Part shown: one piece after another, positions 26,701-35,036 of the stretch | Position numbering within the stretch: position 1 is the stretch's first letter | How the letters are laid out: each line of letters begins with the position of its first letter | DNA from: JAFGNV01 sp964612485 | Lineage (GTDB): Bacteria > Chloroflexota > Anaerolineae > 4572-78 > J111 | Direction: 5' to 3' | Length of the DNA stretch: 64,000 nt | Assembly: GCA_964612485.1 (NCBI GenBank) | Contig: CAZTFF010000001.1 | Span: 62,001 to 126,000 of the forward strand | Translations under genes and position numbers: made by a program | Notes under the pieces: generated by a model | Told to the model about the DNA's origin: nothing | Databases searched by the model: none | The model's input: only the letters and a program-made list of their open reading frames with translations

Positions 26701-29700
26701 ACATTGTTCTGCGTGAGCTGTCGAACGTGATTGAGTACGACAGCGCCGCCGTGCTGCGGTTGGAAGAGGATAAATTGGTGGTCATTGGCGCGCGGGCCTG
26801 GGAATACAGCCAGCAGGTGATTGGATTATCCTATTCGATGCTGGAAGAAAACCCGCACCGCAAGGTTATTGAAACCCAGGAACCGGTCATTATCAGCGAT
26901 GCCCAGCAGGAGTACCCGGATTCCTTCTCCTCGCCGCCCTATGATCGGGTGCGGAGCTGGTTGGGCGTTCCTTTAACCTATGGGGCCAACATCCTGGGCG
27001 TGATGTCGTTGGGCAGCACCCACGCCGATTTTTTCACCCCCGAAGAAAGCGATGTAACCCTGGCCTTTGCCAATCAGGTGGCGGTGGCTATGCAAAACTC
27101 GCGGCTTTTTGATGAAGCCCGCGAGCAGGTGCGCCAGTTGGCCGCGCTTACTGAAGTAGCCCAGGCCCTCAACCGCGCTCTGGACCTGAATGAGGTGCTG
27201 AATCTGGTACTGGATGCGGTTTTTGATCTGGTCGGATTAAAGCAGGGGTCTATCTGGCTGGTGGATAATTCCAGCAAAACCATCAAAATTGCCAATACCC
27301 AGAACATCTCCGATTTTCTGGTGGAAATGTTCAACGAAAGCGCCATTTCAGTAGAGGCCGAACCCTTTGCCTCGGTGATCCAATCCGGCGATGTGCTGGT
27401 GATCGAAGGCAGTAAAACCCAGGATGATGATTTTGCGTCCACCAGTCTGCCCTTCCAGGCCCTGCCGGATGATGTAACCTACGTGCCGCTTAAAACGGAG
27501 CAGGGGGTCATTGGTATTCTGGCCATCGAAACGGTGATTCATAGCTCCAACACCCTGCAATTGATCAACACCCTGGCCGATCTGGCCGCCATTGCCATTG
27601 ACAGCACGCGCCTGCTGGAATATACGCGCCAGCGCGCCAACGAAATGCAGAATCTCTACAACCTGGGTGTTGAAATTACCGGCATGCTCGATGTGCAGCA
27701 GGTGATGCGCTCGGTGGTGGATAATGCGGCCATCCTCACCCACGCCCAATTTGGCGTGATCCTTTTTTGGGATGAAGAATCCGAGCGGTATATTTTAGAC
27801 GGGTGCGCCACCAATGATAAATTACTGGCCAAACTCGGCTTTGCCGAACAGCCCGGCGACTCGGATGCCGTGGCCCACAGCGACTTTTCTAAAGAAATTC
27901 TCCAACTCTGGCACAATTTCAACCAGGATATTTGCGACAGCGGCCAGCCGTTGAATGTTAAGGTGAAGGGCCAGGTGGCGTCTACCACCATCCCCACCAT
28001 TGAAGGCGATCCTGAATCGGTGGCCCGGCTGGATAAGTTGGGCGTGCGGGCCGTGTTGGGCGTGCCGGTTCGGGTGCAGAACAAAACCAACGGCGCGTTG
28101 ATGGTGGGCAGCACCAGCCCGCGCAGTTTTGATAATCACGATGTTCAGGTGTTGTCGTTTGTGGCTAACCAGGCAGCGGTGGCGGTGCGCAACGCCCAGT
28201 TGGTGCAGCGATTGAATCAATTTACCGAAGAGCTGGAACGCCGCGTCGCCCAACGCACCGAAGAACTGGCCCAGACCCTGGAAGACCTTACCGTTGAGCG
28301 CGACCGGGTGGAGTCGTTGTACCAGATCACCCGGGAATTATCGGCCAGTTTGGATGTTGACCGGATTTTAACCCAGGCGCTCAGCCTCATCAACCGGGCA
28401 GTGGGTATCTCTCAAGGCTCTATTTTGCTCTTTAGCCAGGAATCCGACTCGTTGGATTATCGGGCTTCGTTGGGGCGAGATACGCCCATCCCCACCGGCC
28501 CCGAAGCCAAAAAAGAGGTTGATTACCTGCTGGCCGAGCAGGTGGTGGAAACTCAAGAGTCGTACATCATCACCGATCTGGCCGAGGTCGAGTGGCTGCC
28601 GGTGTGGGAAACCTTAAACCGGCATTCGGCCATTGCCGTGCCCCTGGTTACCGGCGATACCGTGGCCGGCGCGCTGCTGCTCTTCCATCCTGATCGGGAT
28701 TACTTTACCGAAGATCACTTGAAGCTGGTGGTGGCCGCTGCCTCTCAGGTAGCCACGGCCATCAATAACGCCGAACTGTACCGGCTCATCACCGATCAGG
28801 CCGACCGGCTGGGCGTGATGCTCCGTACCCAGGCTACGGAGGCCGCCAAAAACGAAGCCATTCTGCGGGGCATCACCGATGGCGTATTGGTGCTGGATGC
28901 CGAGCGAAATATTGTTTTGGTCAACCCCAAGGCCGTTGAGATTTTGGAAGTTGAGGAAACGCCCGCCGAAAACCAACCGTTGCAGCAAATTTTGGGGCGA
29001 TCAACCTCGCCGGTTGGCAGAGAGTTGACCCAACAGGTCTATGATAACTTGCTGCGCGCCATTGAACAGATTGAAGAAGGCCGGCCATCGGCGGAGTTCC
29101 GGGTAGATGTGGAAGAAAAAGCGGTGGTGGTCACGCTGGCGCCGGTAGCCCTGGGCGCGGAGGGCCAGCCCAGCATTGTCACCGTGCTGCGCGACATCAG
29201 CCGGGAAGCCGAAATCGAACGCATCAAAAATGAGTTTATCTCCACCGTTTCCCACGAACTGCGCACGCCGCTTACCTCCATCAAAGGGTATGCCGACCTG
29301 CTGGTGTCGTCATCGGCGGCGGCCCGGTTGGGCGAGCTAAATCCCACCCAACAGCGGTTTGTGGAGGTCATTCAATCAAACGCCAACCGGCTGGATCACC
29401 TGGTTAAAGATATTCTGGAAATTTCGCGGATTGAAACCGACCGGATCAAGCTGGAGTTGGAGTCGGTCAATCTGATCGACGTGATCAACGAGGTGGCGGT
29501 CTCTTTTGAAGGACAGAGCGTGCAAAAGCCGATGAACTTCTCGTTAGATTTGCCCGATTCTTTGCCGCCGGTGTGGGCGGATAAAAGCCGGGTGGTGCAG
29601 GTTATGGTCAATTTGCTCAGCAATGCCTGGCGCTACACCCCGGAAAACGGCGATATTATTTTGCGGGCCAGCCGGCGCGATGATGCGTTTGTGCAAATTG

Positions 29701-30830
29701 ATGTGCAGGATTCCGGCATTGGCATTGCCGAAAAAGACCAGGCCAATATCTTTGAGCGTTTCTACCGGGCCGAAGAACAGGTTGAGGTGGAAATGGTTGA
29801 CGGCACCGGCCTGGGGTTATCGATCACCAAGAGCTTTGTGGAGATGCTGGGCGGCGAAATTTGGCTGGAGAGCGAGTTGAATGTGGGCACCACCTTTAGT
29901 TTTACCCTGCCGGTAGAGTCTGCGGCCATAGCGGCTGAAGAGGCCGGCGCGGCAGGGGGCGCAGCCAAAATATTGCTGATTGATGATGATCCGGCGGTAG
30001 TCAACGCGCTCAAACCCGGCCTGAAAGCGGCAGATTTTGGCGTGATGACGGCTGCTAAAGGCTCGGTGGGCCTGGAGATGGCCCGCCAAGCCGGCCCCTC
30101 ATTGGGCCTGATTGTGCTGGATGCCTTGCTGCCGGAAGCCCAGCCCTTTGAATTACTCAGACAGTTCAGAACCGGGGACGTTGCGGCGGGTGTCCCGGTG
30201 CTCATCGGCGCGCTGGCTTTGAACGCCTCGGCAGATACCCTGAAGTTGGAAGTTATGGATTATCTGCTAACCTCCGCCACCGACGCGGAAATGCTGGCTA
30301 CGGTCCAAACAATTTTGAGTATTGTTCAAGCGCCGGCTGAAACCGGTGAAAGCACCAGGCGGATTTTGGTGGCTCACGCAGACGCCACCATCGCGGAACG
30401 ATTGAAAAATATCCTGTCTGAGGTGTGCGATTGTACTGTTGAGCGGGCCTATAACAGCCGGCAGGCGCTGGATATGGCTGCCAGCCGTCCCGATCTTGTT
30501 TTTGTTGATATTGGGATGGTGGACGCCAATGACGAACCGGTCATCAGCCAGCTTCATCAGGATGAGGCTCATCATGATGAGGCTCATCCTGACGAGGTGT
30601 ATCCTGATGAGGTTCATCAAGATGAGGTTCATCAAGATGAGGTTTATCAAGATGAAGAGGGCAAATCGGTGCCGGTGGTGGCTATTGTAGATCATAGCCG
30701 CTTGCCTCAAGACGGCGAAACGATGCTGTTGAGTTTGTCTAATCAACCTGATTTGTGGCCCTCGTTTTCGCCGGAGGTATTAGTTGCAGAATTAAGGCGG
30801 ATTGGTCATAATATCAAGAGCGAAACCTAA
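23800..30830 (+). CDS. giant membrane hybrid histidine kinase: 2 TM, 8 GAF, PAS, HisKA, HATPase, 2 REC (split by an assembly gap)
   Basis: Removing the N run and one copy of the 55-nt duplication flanking it leaves 6876 nt, exactly 2292 codons (2291 aa), in frame on both sides. GAGAGGG precedes ATG 23800. Two hydrophobic segments (about 25-46 and 60-85) precede eight GAF-type domains, each introduced by a helix such as LQRVSDELNSTLDLDKILDLV. A PAS domain follows (ILRGITDGVLVLDAERNIVL), then HisKA (VSHELRTPLTSIKGY, His codon at 29253), HATPase_c (NLLSNAWRYTPENG, DSGIGIAEKDQ, DGTGLGLSITKS) and two receiver-like domains. Receiver 1 keeps Asp in LIVLDALLPE but lacks the usual Lys; receiver 2 is interrupted by a His/Asp/Glu repeat. 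The CheY-like gene follows after 104 nt. A start at 24138 is an artefact of the gap. Confidence 0.85.
23945..24154. other. scaffold gap of 100 N flanked by an exact 55-nt duplication
   Basis: Bases 23945-23999 and 24100-24154 are identical, separated by exactly 100 N (24000-24099). Contig ends that overlap by a fixed odd length are typical of de Bruijn assemblers, so the gap is probably not real sequence. The duplicated segment contains an 18-nt tandem repeat (units 24129-24146 and 24147-24164, encoding GLLVVS-type residues) that may have confused the assembly. Confidence 0.9.
30555..30659 (+). repeat. 15-nt in-frame tandem repeat, 7 units, coding for H/Y-x-D-E-x
   Basis: Seven contiguous 15-nt units from 30555 encode HQDEA, HHDEA, HPDEV, YPDEV, HQDEV, HQDEV and YQDEE. 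Two adjacent units (30615-30629 and 30630-30644) are identical. The array sits inside the second receiver-like domain of the giant kinase, after the site where the phospho-acceptor Asp is expected (FVDIGMVD). Confidence 0.95.
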
Positions 30831-30934
30831 GGCTTTTATTGACCAATCAGGGGGTGGTGCATACAATGGGTATCACCCGATCACGTCTCCCGTAGGTGGG
30901 GGAAACGCCTGCAAGGTAGGAGAATAAATAATAT

Positions 30935-31318
30935 ATGAGTGTTCCCTTAATTCTGGTGGCTGAAGACGAACGCGATATTAGAGATTTAATAGTTTTTACC
31001 CTGCAAATTAGCGGTTTTGAAGTTGTTCAAGTTCCTAATGGTGAAGAAGCTTTTCATAAAGCAACCGAGATTGAACCCGATTTAATTTTGATGGATGTCC
31101 GCATGCCCAAAATGACCGGCTACGAGGCTTGCAAAGCCTTGAAAGAGCAGGAGAACACCCAAAATATCCCGGTGGTGTTTCTTTCCGCCAAAGGGCAGGA
31201 AGCGGAAATCAGTACAGGATTAGAATTGGGCGCGGTGGAGTATTTTCTTAAACCTTTTGCGCCGGATGAACTGGCTGAACGAGTCAATAAAATTTTGGCC
31301 GATCATGGCAAGATATAG
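30935..31318 (+). CDS. CheY-like single-domain response regulator
   Basis: A stand-alone receiver of 127 residues: acidic pair in LVAEDERDI, phospho-acceptor Asp54 in LILMDVRMPKMTGYE, Ser in VVFLSAKGQ and Lys in YFLKPFAPDEL. All phosphorylation residues are present and there is no output domain, so it should pass phosphate or signal by protein contact. GGAG lies 12 nt before the ATG. It follows the giant hybrid kinase by 104 nt and precedes the second hydrolase by 34 nt, which makes the kinase its likely phosphodonor. Confidence 0.88.
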   Translation: MSVPLILVAEDERDIRDLIVFTLQISGFEVVQVPNGEEAFHKATEIEPDLILMDVRMPKMTGYEACKALKEQENTQNIPVVFLSAKGQEAEISTGLELGAVEYFLKPFAPDELAERVNKILADHGKI

Positions 31319-31352
31319 CCGGTAGTTTGGATGATTTTGAAACAGGATCAAC

Positions 31353-32150
31353 ATGAGTGCTGTTGTCATTGATGGTGGAATAGTCCATTACGAAGCCTTT
31401 GGCCGGGGCTGGCCCATTTTGTTTTTGCATGGCTGGCTGGGGTCGTGGCGGTATTGGATGTCGAGCATGGAGTCGGTTTCGGATCGGTACCGTACCTACG
31501 CCCTGGATCTGTGGGGCTTTGGCGACTCCGACAAATCCAATACCCGCTGCAACCTGTCCGATTACGTGAGCCTGGTTGATAGTTTTGTGGAGAATATGGG
31601 TATCGGCCAGGTTCCGATTATTGGGCACTCTCTGGGGGCGATGATCGCCCTGGAATATGCGGCCCGTTATCCTGATCGGATTAACAAAATTATGGCCATC
31701 AGCCTGCCGGTGGGCGCTGAGAGCATCAACCGCAATCTGGTTGATTTTGCCAACAATTCGATGATGGCCAAAATGCGCTGGTGGCGGCAGATCACTCACC
31801 CGGAAGTGACCAAAGAAGCGGAAAAAACCAATAAAGAAGCCATTAATTTGAGTTTGCAGTCGGTGGCGCAAACAGACATTGCCGGTCGAATTCAAAGCAT
31901 CGGCCAGGGGGATGAGGCCATGCTGCTGGTGGTGTATGGCGAAAAAGACGATATTATTGACCCCGACCCTCTCCGGGGGCTGGATGGGCAGTGGCAAAAT
32001 ATCCGGCCCATTGGCCTCTCTAACTCAAAACATTTTCCTATGTTAGAAGAAGCGGCCAAATTTAGCCGCCTGCTCAGAGATTTTCTGAGTATTGAAGGCG
32101 ATCTTAAGAGTCTGGAACTCAAAGAAGAGTGGCGCCGCCGCACGCGTTAA
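31353..32150 (+). CDS. alpha/beta-fold hydrolase (second paralogue)
   Basis: Paralogue of the gene at 19368: both open with IVHYEA-F/Y-GRG, share LHGWLGSW and WGFGDS, and place the nucleophile at Ser93 (here IIGHSLGAM). The acid is probably Asp in YGEKDDIIDP and the catalytic His is in SKHFPMLEEA. The cap differs, so the substrates may be related but not identical. AGGA lies six nt before ATG at 31353. The receiver gene is 34 nt upstream and a V4R gene follows after its own promoter. The duplication brackets the kinase/reductase block, which suggests that hydrolysis of related molecules is central to the locus (inference). Confidence 0.85.
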   Translation: MSAVVIDGGIVHYEAFGRGWPILFLHGWLGSWRYWMSSMESVSDRYRTYALDLWGFGDSDKSNTRCNLSDYVSLVDSFVENMGIGQVPIIGHSLGAMIALEYAARYPDRINKIMAISLPVGAESINRNLVDFANNSMMAKMRWWRQITHPEVTKEAEKTNKEAINLSLQSVAQTDIAGRIQSIGQGDEAMLLVVYGEKDDIIDPDPLRGLDGQWQNIRPIGLSNSKHFPMLEEAAKFSRLLRDFLSIEGDLKSLELKEEWRRRTR

Positions 32151-32186
32151 CAATTTTAAGCTCCACAAACCAACCTGCCTTTAAAA

Positions 32187-32198
32187 ATATGGTATAAT
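32187..32198 (+). promoter_or_regulatory. extended -10 promoter before the V4R gene
   Basis: ATATGG directly precedes TATAAT (32193-32198), giving a TGN extended -10. No convincing -35 box was found. It would give the V4R gene its own transcript besides readthrough from the cluster; GGGAGG lies just upstream of the ATG at 32232. Confidence 0.45.
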
Positions 32199-32231
32199 TT
32201 ATAAAAATTACCACACGGGAGGTATACCCTG

Positions 32232-32855
32232 ATGCCTGAAGATCGACCGATGTCTAATGCAACAATCCGTGTTTTGTTGGATGCAGTAGAAGAAGTAATG
32301 GGGGAAAACGGGACCAAGGCCGTACTAAATTCCGGGGGGCTGACCGAATTTGCTCAAGCCTATCCCCCCAAAGACCTGGAAATGGACCGTAATTTTTCTG
32401 AATACGGCGCTATTCAGCAGGCGGTGGAAGATTTTTACGGGCCGCGCGGTGCCCGCGCCATGCTGCTGCGGATTGGCCGGGCTACCTTTAGATTTGGGCT
32501 GAAGGATCAACCGGCTATTTTGGGGCTGGCCGGTGTGGCGCTCAAGGCCATCCCTGAGAAAACGCGCATGAAACTGATTTTGGAGAAAATGGCCAAAGCC
32601 GCCACCGAACGGATCAACCAGCCCAGTTCGGTTCGGGAAGAGGATGATGCGTTCTATTATATTCAGGATGAGTGTCCCTGCCGCTGGCGGCCCAAACATG
32701 AGAAACCGTGCTGCTATGTAAGCGTGGGCGCGTTGATGGAAGCGATGGCCTGGACTACCGGCAAAGTGCATAAAGTTGAAGAGGTGGCTTGCATTTCCAA
32801 CGGCGCATCTAATTGCGTGTATCGTATCCCCAAAGAAGCGGCTGAAGAAGAGTAG
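32232..32855 (+). CDS. V4R-domain protein with Cys-rich C-terminus
   Basis: The C-terminal half (about 125-200) fits the V4R (4-vinyl-reductase) domain: G-A-L-M-E-A-M-A-W, TTGKVHKVEEVACISNGAS, ending NCVYRIPK. V4R domains bind small hydrophobic or aromatic ligands in regulators such as XylR/DmpR and occur in BchJ. Six Cys residues cluster here (CPCRW near 148-150, the CC pair near 160, and CISNGASNC), compatible with a metal site. The N-terminal half (1-120) is helical with GPRGARAMLLRIGRATFRFG. There is no DNA-binding or enzymatic domain, so it is probably a ligand sensor. GGGAGG precedes ATG 32232; it is the last gene before the terminator at 32890. Confidence 0.78.
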   Translation: MPEDRPMSNATIRVLLDAVEEVMGENGTKAVLNSGGLTEFAQAYPPKDLEMDRNFSEYGAIQQAVEDFYGPRGARAMLLRIGRATFRFGLKDQPAILGLAGVALKAIPEKTRMKLILEKMAKAATERINQPSSVREEDDAFYYIQDECPCRWRPKHEKPCCYVSVGALMEAMAWTTGKVHKVEEVACISNGASNCVYRIPKEAAEEE

Positions 32856-32889
32856 AATAGTCGAAATAAAATAGAAACCGGCAATGCAA

Positions 32890-32916
32890 AAGCCCCGATG
32901 GACCCGGGGCTTTTTT
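32890..32916 (+). terminator. intrinsic terminator closing the 17.7-32.9 kb cluster
   Basis: AAGCCCCG (32890-32897), loop ATGGACC, CGGGGCTT (32905-32912) and a run of T's. It lies 34 nt after the V4R stop and just beyond the stop of the convergent protease gene, so it may work in both directions. Confidence 0.9.
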
Positions 32917-32919
32917 GTT

Positions 32920-34191
32920 TTACATCGGTTGTAACGGATTGGGCATAAACAGGAGAAAAAACAGAATGATGGTGAGATAGGCAATCACCTTTCGAGGCAG
33001 GCCCAGTTCTACCAGATCGTTGAGCGGTGGGGGATGGCCGGTGCCGATAATAAAGAAAATGAGCATAGCCCACACCAGCCAACCCGGCCACCAGAAAAGG
33101 CCGGCTAACACCATCGCGCCCACCAGCGCCATGCCCAGCCAGCGTGCTTTTTCTCCCAGAATGCAATAAATAATGTGGCCGCCGTCCAGTTGGCCCACCG
33201 GCATCAAATTCATGGCGGTGACAAACAGGCCAAACCAGGCCGCAAACGCCACCGAATTGATGTAAATATCGCTGCCGCCGCCCGCAGGAATTATCCCCGT
33301 TAGCAACAGCCCAAATTCTTGCCAAAAGGGTAAATCCGCGTATTGCTCAAAACTGGGCAGCAACTCGCCATGGAGCAGGTATTTGACAACCAGATAGAAA
33401 ACAGAGTTGCCTTCCAGTAGCGAGGTTTCGGTGCGGGTAATCTGCGTCACCTCAGAGGTGGCAATCCCCCAAAAGATCAACGGAATGGCAAATACCAGCC
33501 CGGCCAGCGGGCCGGCGATGCCAATATCAAACAGTTGCTTTTTGGTTTTGAAAGGGCTTCGCAATTGGATAAACGCGCCCAGCGTTCCCACCGGTGATAA
33601 AATGGGTAGGGGGATAAAATAGGGCAGGGTTACGGCAATTTTGTGGTATTTGGAGGCAAAGTAGTGACCAAACTCGTGCGCCAGCAAAATCACCATCATG
33701 GCCAGCATCATCGGCAGGCCGGCGGCCCACTGCGAGAGAGTGCTGGGGAAAAGGCACTGGCATTCGTACAACGCGCCGGTCAGCAGCACCGAAATAATAG
33801 TAGCCACAGCCAAACCTAAATTGATCCAGGGATTGGCCCGTTTGGGCGTGGCAATGGTTCCCGGCTGGGCCACCAGCGTGATGTCGCCTTTGTAGCGTCG
33901 CAGCAGGGGCGTGTAATCGCGCGCACGCCACCGTTCGGCGATGATGTCGTAAACGGCTTCGCTGTCTTCGCGTAGCAAACGGCCTTTAAATAGGATTACA
34001 CCCTGCCGTGACTCCTGTTCGGCCTCTTCCTGTGCCTTGCGGCCCAGCCGGCGAATGGGCCAGGTGAGGCCGGCGGGCACTTTTTTGGGGATCTCTACGC
34101 CCTCAACCTGAAATACATCATCAATATCGGTGCGCAGTTTGCCGGCAAGCACGCCGTCGAGCATCCTGTTTTCGTAGGGAGTATCGTTCAT
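32920..34191 (-). CDS. site-2 protease-family (M50) membrane metalloprotease
   Basis: Predicted intramembrane zinc protease. The zinc site is HEFGH (His172-Glu173 to His176) in a transmembrane segment, and the third ligand is in MPVGQLDGGH, the conserved NPxxxxDG-type motif (here NLMPVGQLDGGH). About eight hydrophobic segments surround these motifs. The N-terminal 120 residues are soluble and charged, as in the EGY-like branch of S2P proteases in plants and cyanobacteria. No PDZ domain is seen. Start ATG at 34191 lies six nt after the stop codon of the small upstream gene, with little Shine-Dalgarno signal, indicating translational coupling. The substrate is unknown. Confidence 0.85.
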   Translation of the reverse strand: MNDTPYENRMLDGVLAGKLRTDIDDVFQVEGVEIPKKVPAGLTWPIRRLGRKAQEEAEQESRQGVILFKGRLLREDSEAVYDIIAERWRARDYTPLLRRYKGDITLVAQPGTIATPKRANPWINLGLAVATIISVLLTGALYECQCLFPSTLSQWAAGLPMMLAMMVILLAHEFGHYFASKYHKIAVTLPYFIPLPILSPVGTLGAFIQLRSPFKTKKQLFDIGIAGPLAGLVFAIPLIFWGIATSEVTQITRTETSLLEGNSVFYLVVKYLLHGELLPSFEQYADLPFWQEFGLLLTGIIPAGGGSDIYINSVAFAAWFGLFVTAMNLMPVGQLDGGHIIYCILGEKARWLGMALVGAMVLAGLFWWPGWLVWAMLIFFIIGTGHPPPLNDLVELGLPRKVIAYLTIILFFLLFMPNPLQPM

Positions 34192-34197
34192 GACGGG

Positions 34198-34434
34198 TTA
34201 CAGATTCTCGGCTCGATTTTGGCGCACCACCGCAATCGCGCGGGCGATGTTGTGCAGCCGTTCGGCGGTCGCCGGGTCGTTTTCGGCTTTAAGCCGTTCG
34301 GTTTCGCTTTCCATCGTAGCGAAAAATTCGCCGTCAAATTCATTGGCGCTTTCCTGGATGATGGCCATCATCTCCTGGTTATCCAGGGAGTCCAACACCA
34401 CCTTGATCCAGTCCAGGGTTTCTTCTCGATTCAT
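34198..34434 (-). CDS. small acidic protein upstream of the M50 protease, 78 aa
   Basis: The coding part starts at ATG 34434 (MNREETLDWIKVVLDSL) with GAGG seven nt upstream. A longer open frame back to 34638 is spurious: its extra residues are Arg/Cys-rich and lack a ribosome-binding site. The protein is helical and charged (ESETERLKAENDPATAERL), without membrane segments. It ends six nt before the protease gene. No family is recognised; it may assist or regulate the protease. Confidence 0.6.
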   Translation of the reverse strand: MNREETLDWIKVVLDSLDNQEMMAIIQESANEFDGEFFATMESETERLKAENDPATAERLHNIARAIAVVRQNRAENL

Positions 34435-34610
34435 AGAGTGCCTCACTTTAGAATGGGTGGGGGTATTGTAGCATGCTCCAGGAGCGATCCAAAATGCCCG
34501 GCGCATCCCCTTATAACAACGTACAAAACCTCTGCGAACTCGGCGTACTCTGCGGTAAATTTCTTCACAACAATCAAAAGGGGCACTATCGAAAAATTTA
34601 TTTTGTGTAA

Positions 34611-34767
34611 ATAGCTCACGTGGGTGATATAAGACCATAATTTATTAGTCCATGTGGGTGAATAATGCCACCGAGAAATGACACGAGGGCTATAAAAAGA
34701 TAGCCCCTAGCAGGCCCTCAAAATCACCCATGTTAGTATAGAGAAGTATCACCCAACCAGCTATAAT
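34611..34767 (+). promoter_or_regulatory. conserved three-dyad promoter element, copy A (upstream of the ABC operon)
   Basis: The region contains GCTCACGTGGGT (34614-34625), GTCCATGTGGGT (34648-34659), a hairpin GGGCTAT-AAAAAG-ATAGCCC (34687-34706), CACCCATGTTAGTATAG (34725-34741) and TATAAT (34762-34767). A second copy at 49182-49337 has the same parts at distances equal to within one base. Beyond the -10 box the two sequences diverge, as expected for a promoter-proximal regulatory element rather than a gene. The consensus GCCCA-N2-TGGGC is dyad-symmetric, suggesting binding of a dimeric regulator at up to three sites. Confidence 0.7.
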
Positions 34768-35036
34768 AGGATAGCTTACTCTGGTTGTAGACTGAAGAAA
34801 AAAGTCAATTGTCCCCCTGATTTCGTCAACTGAGTTGTGATTGGGTCGCCGCAATTAATTAGTAGATATTTGGAGGCATGCTTGGCGCCTGCCTTTCTTT
34901 TTGCTTTGTATCATAGATAAAAGTCGATTGATTATATGAAGGAGGTGATATAGCGTAAACAACTTAGAGCATCGTTTCGTTGGTAATTACTAGAGAAAAA
35001 TCATCCAAAAAATATTTTTTCGGAGGAGCAAGTATT
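34768..35036 (+). other. long 5' leader of the ABC operon, with an orphan strong Shine-Dalgarno
   Basis: From the predicted start of transcription (about 34774) to the ATG at 35037 the leader is about 260 nt. It contains a possible AGGCA/TGCCT hairpin followed by TTTCTTTTTG (34874-34903), and AAGGAGGTGAT (34939-34949), an 11-nt match to the full anti-Shine-Dalgarno complement that is not followed by a usable start codon. The working site is GGAGGAG at 35022-35028. Confidence 0.45.

Noticed and set aside
30831..30934. Riboswitch before the CheY-like gene
   Set aside because: Short GGGTATCACCC and CTCCC/GGGGG pairings are visible, but no known aptamer consensus or terminator was found.
34435..34638. 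N-terminal extension of the small protein before the protease
   Set aside because: Arg/Cys-rich translation with no ribosome-binding site; the internal ATG at 34434 has GAGG at correct spacing.
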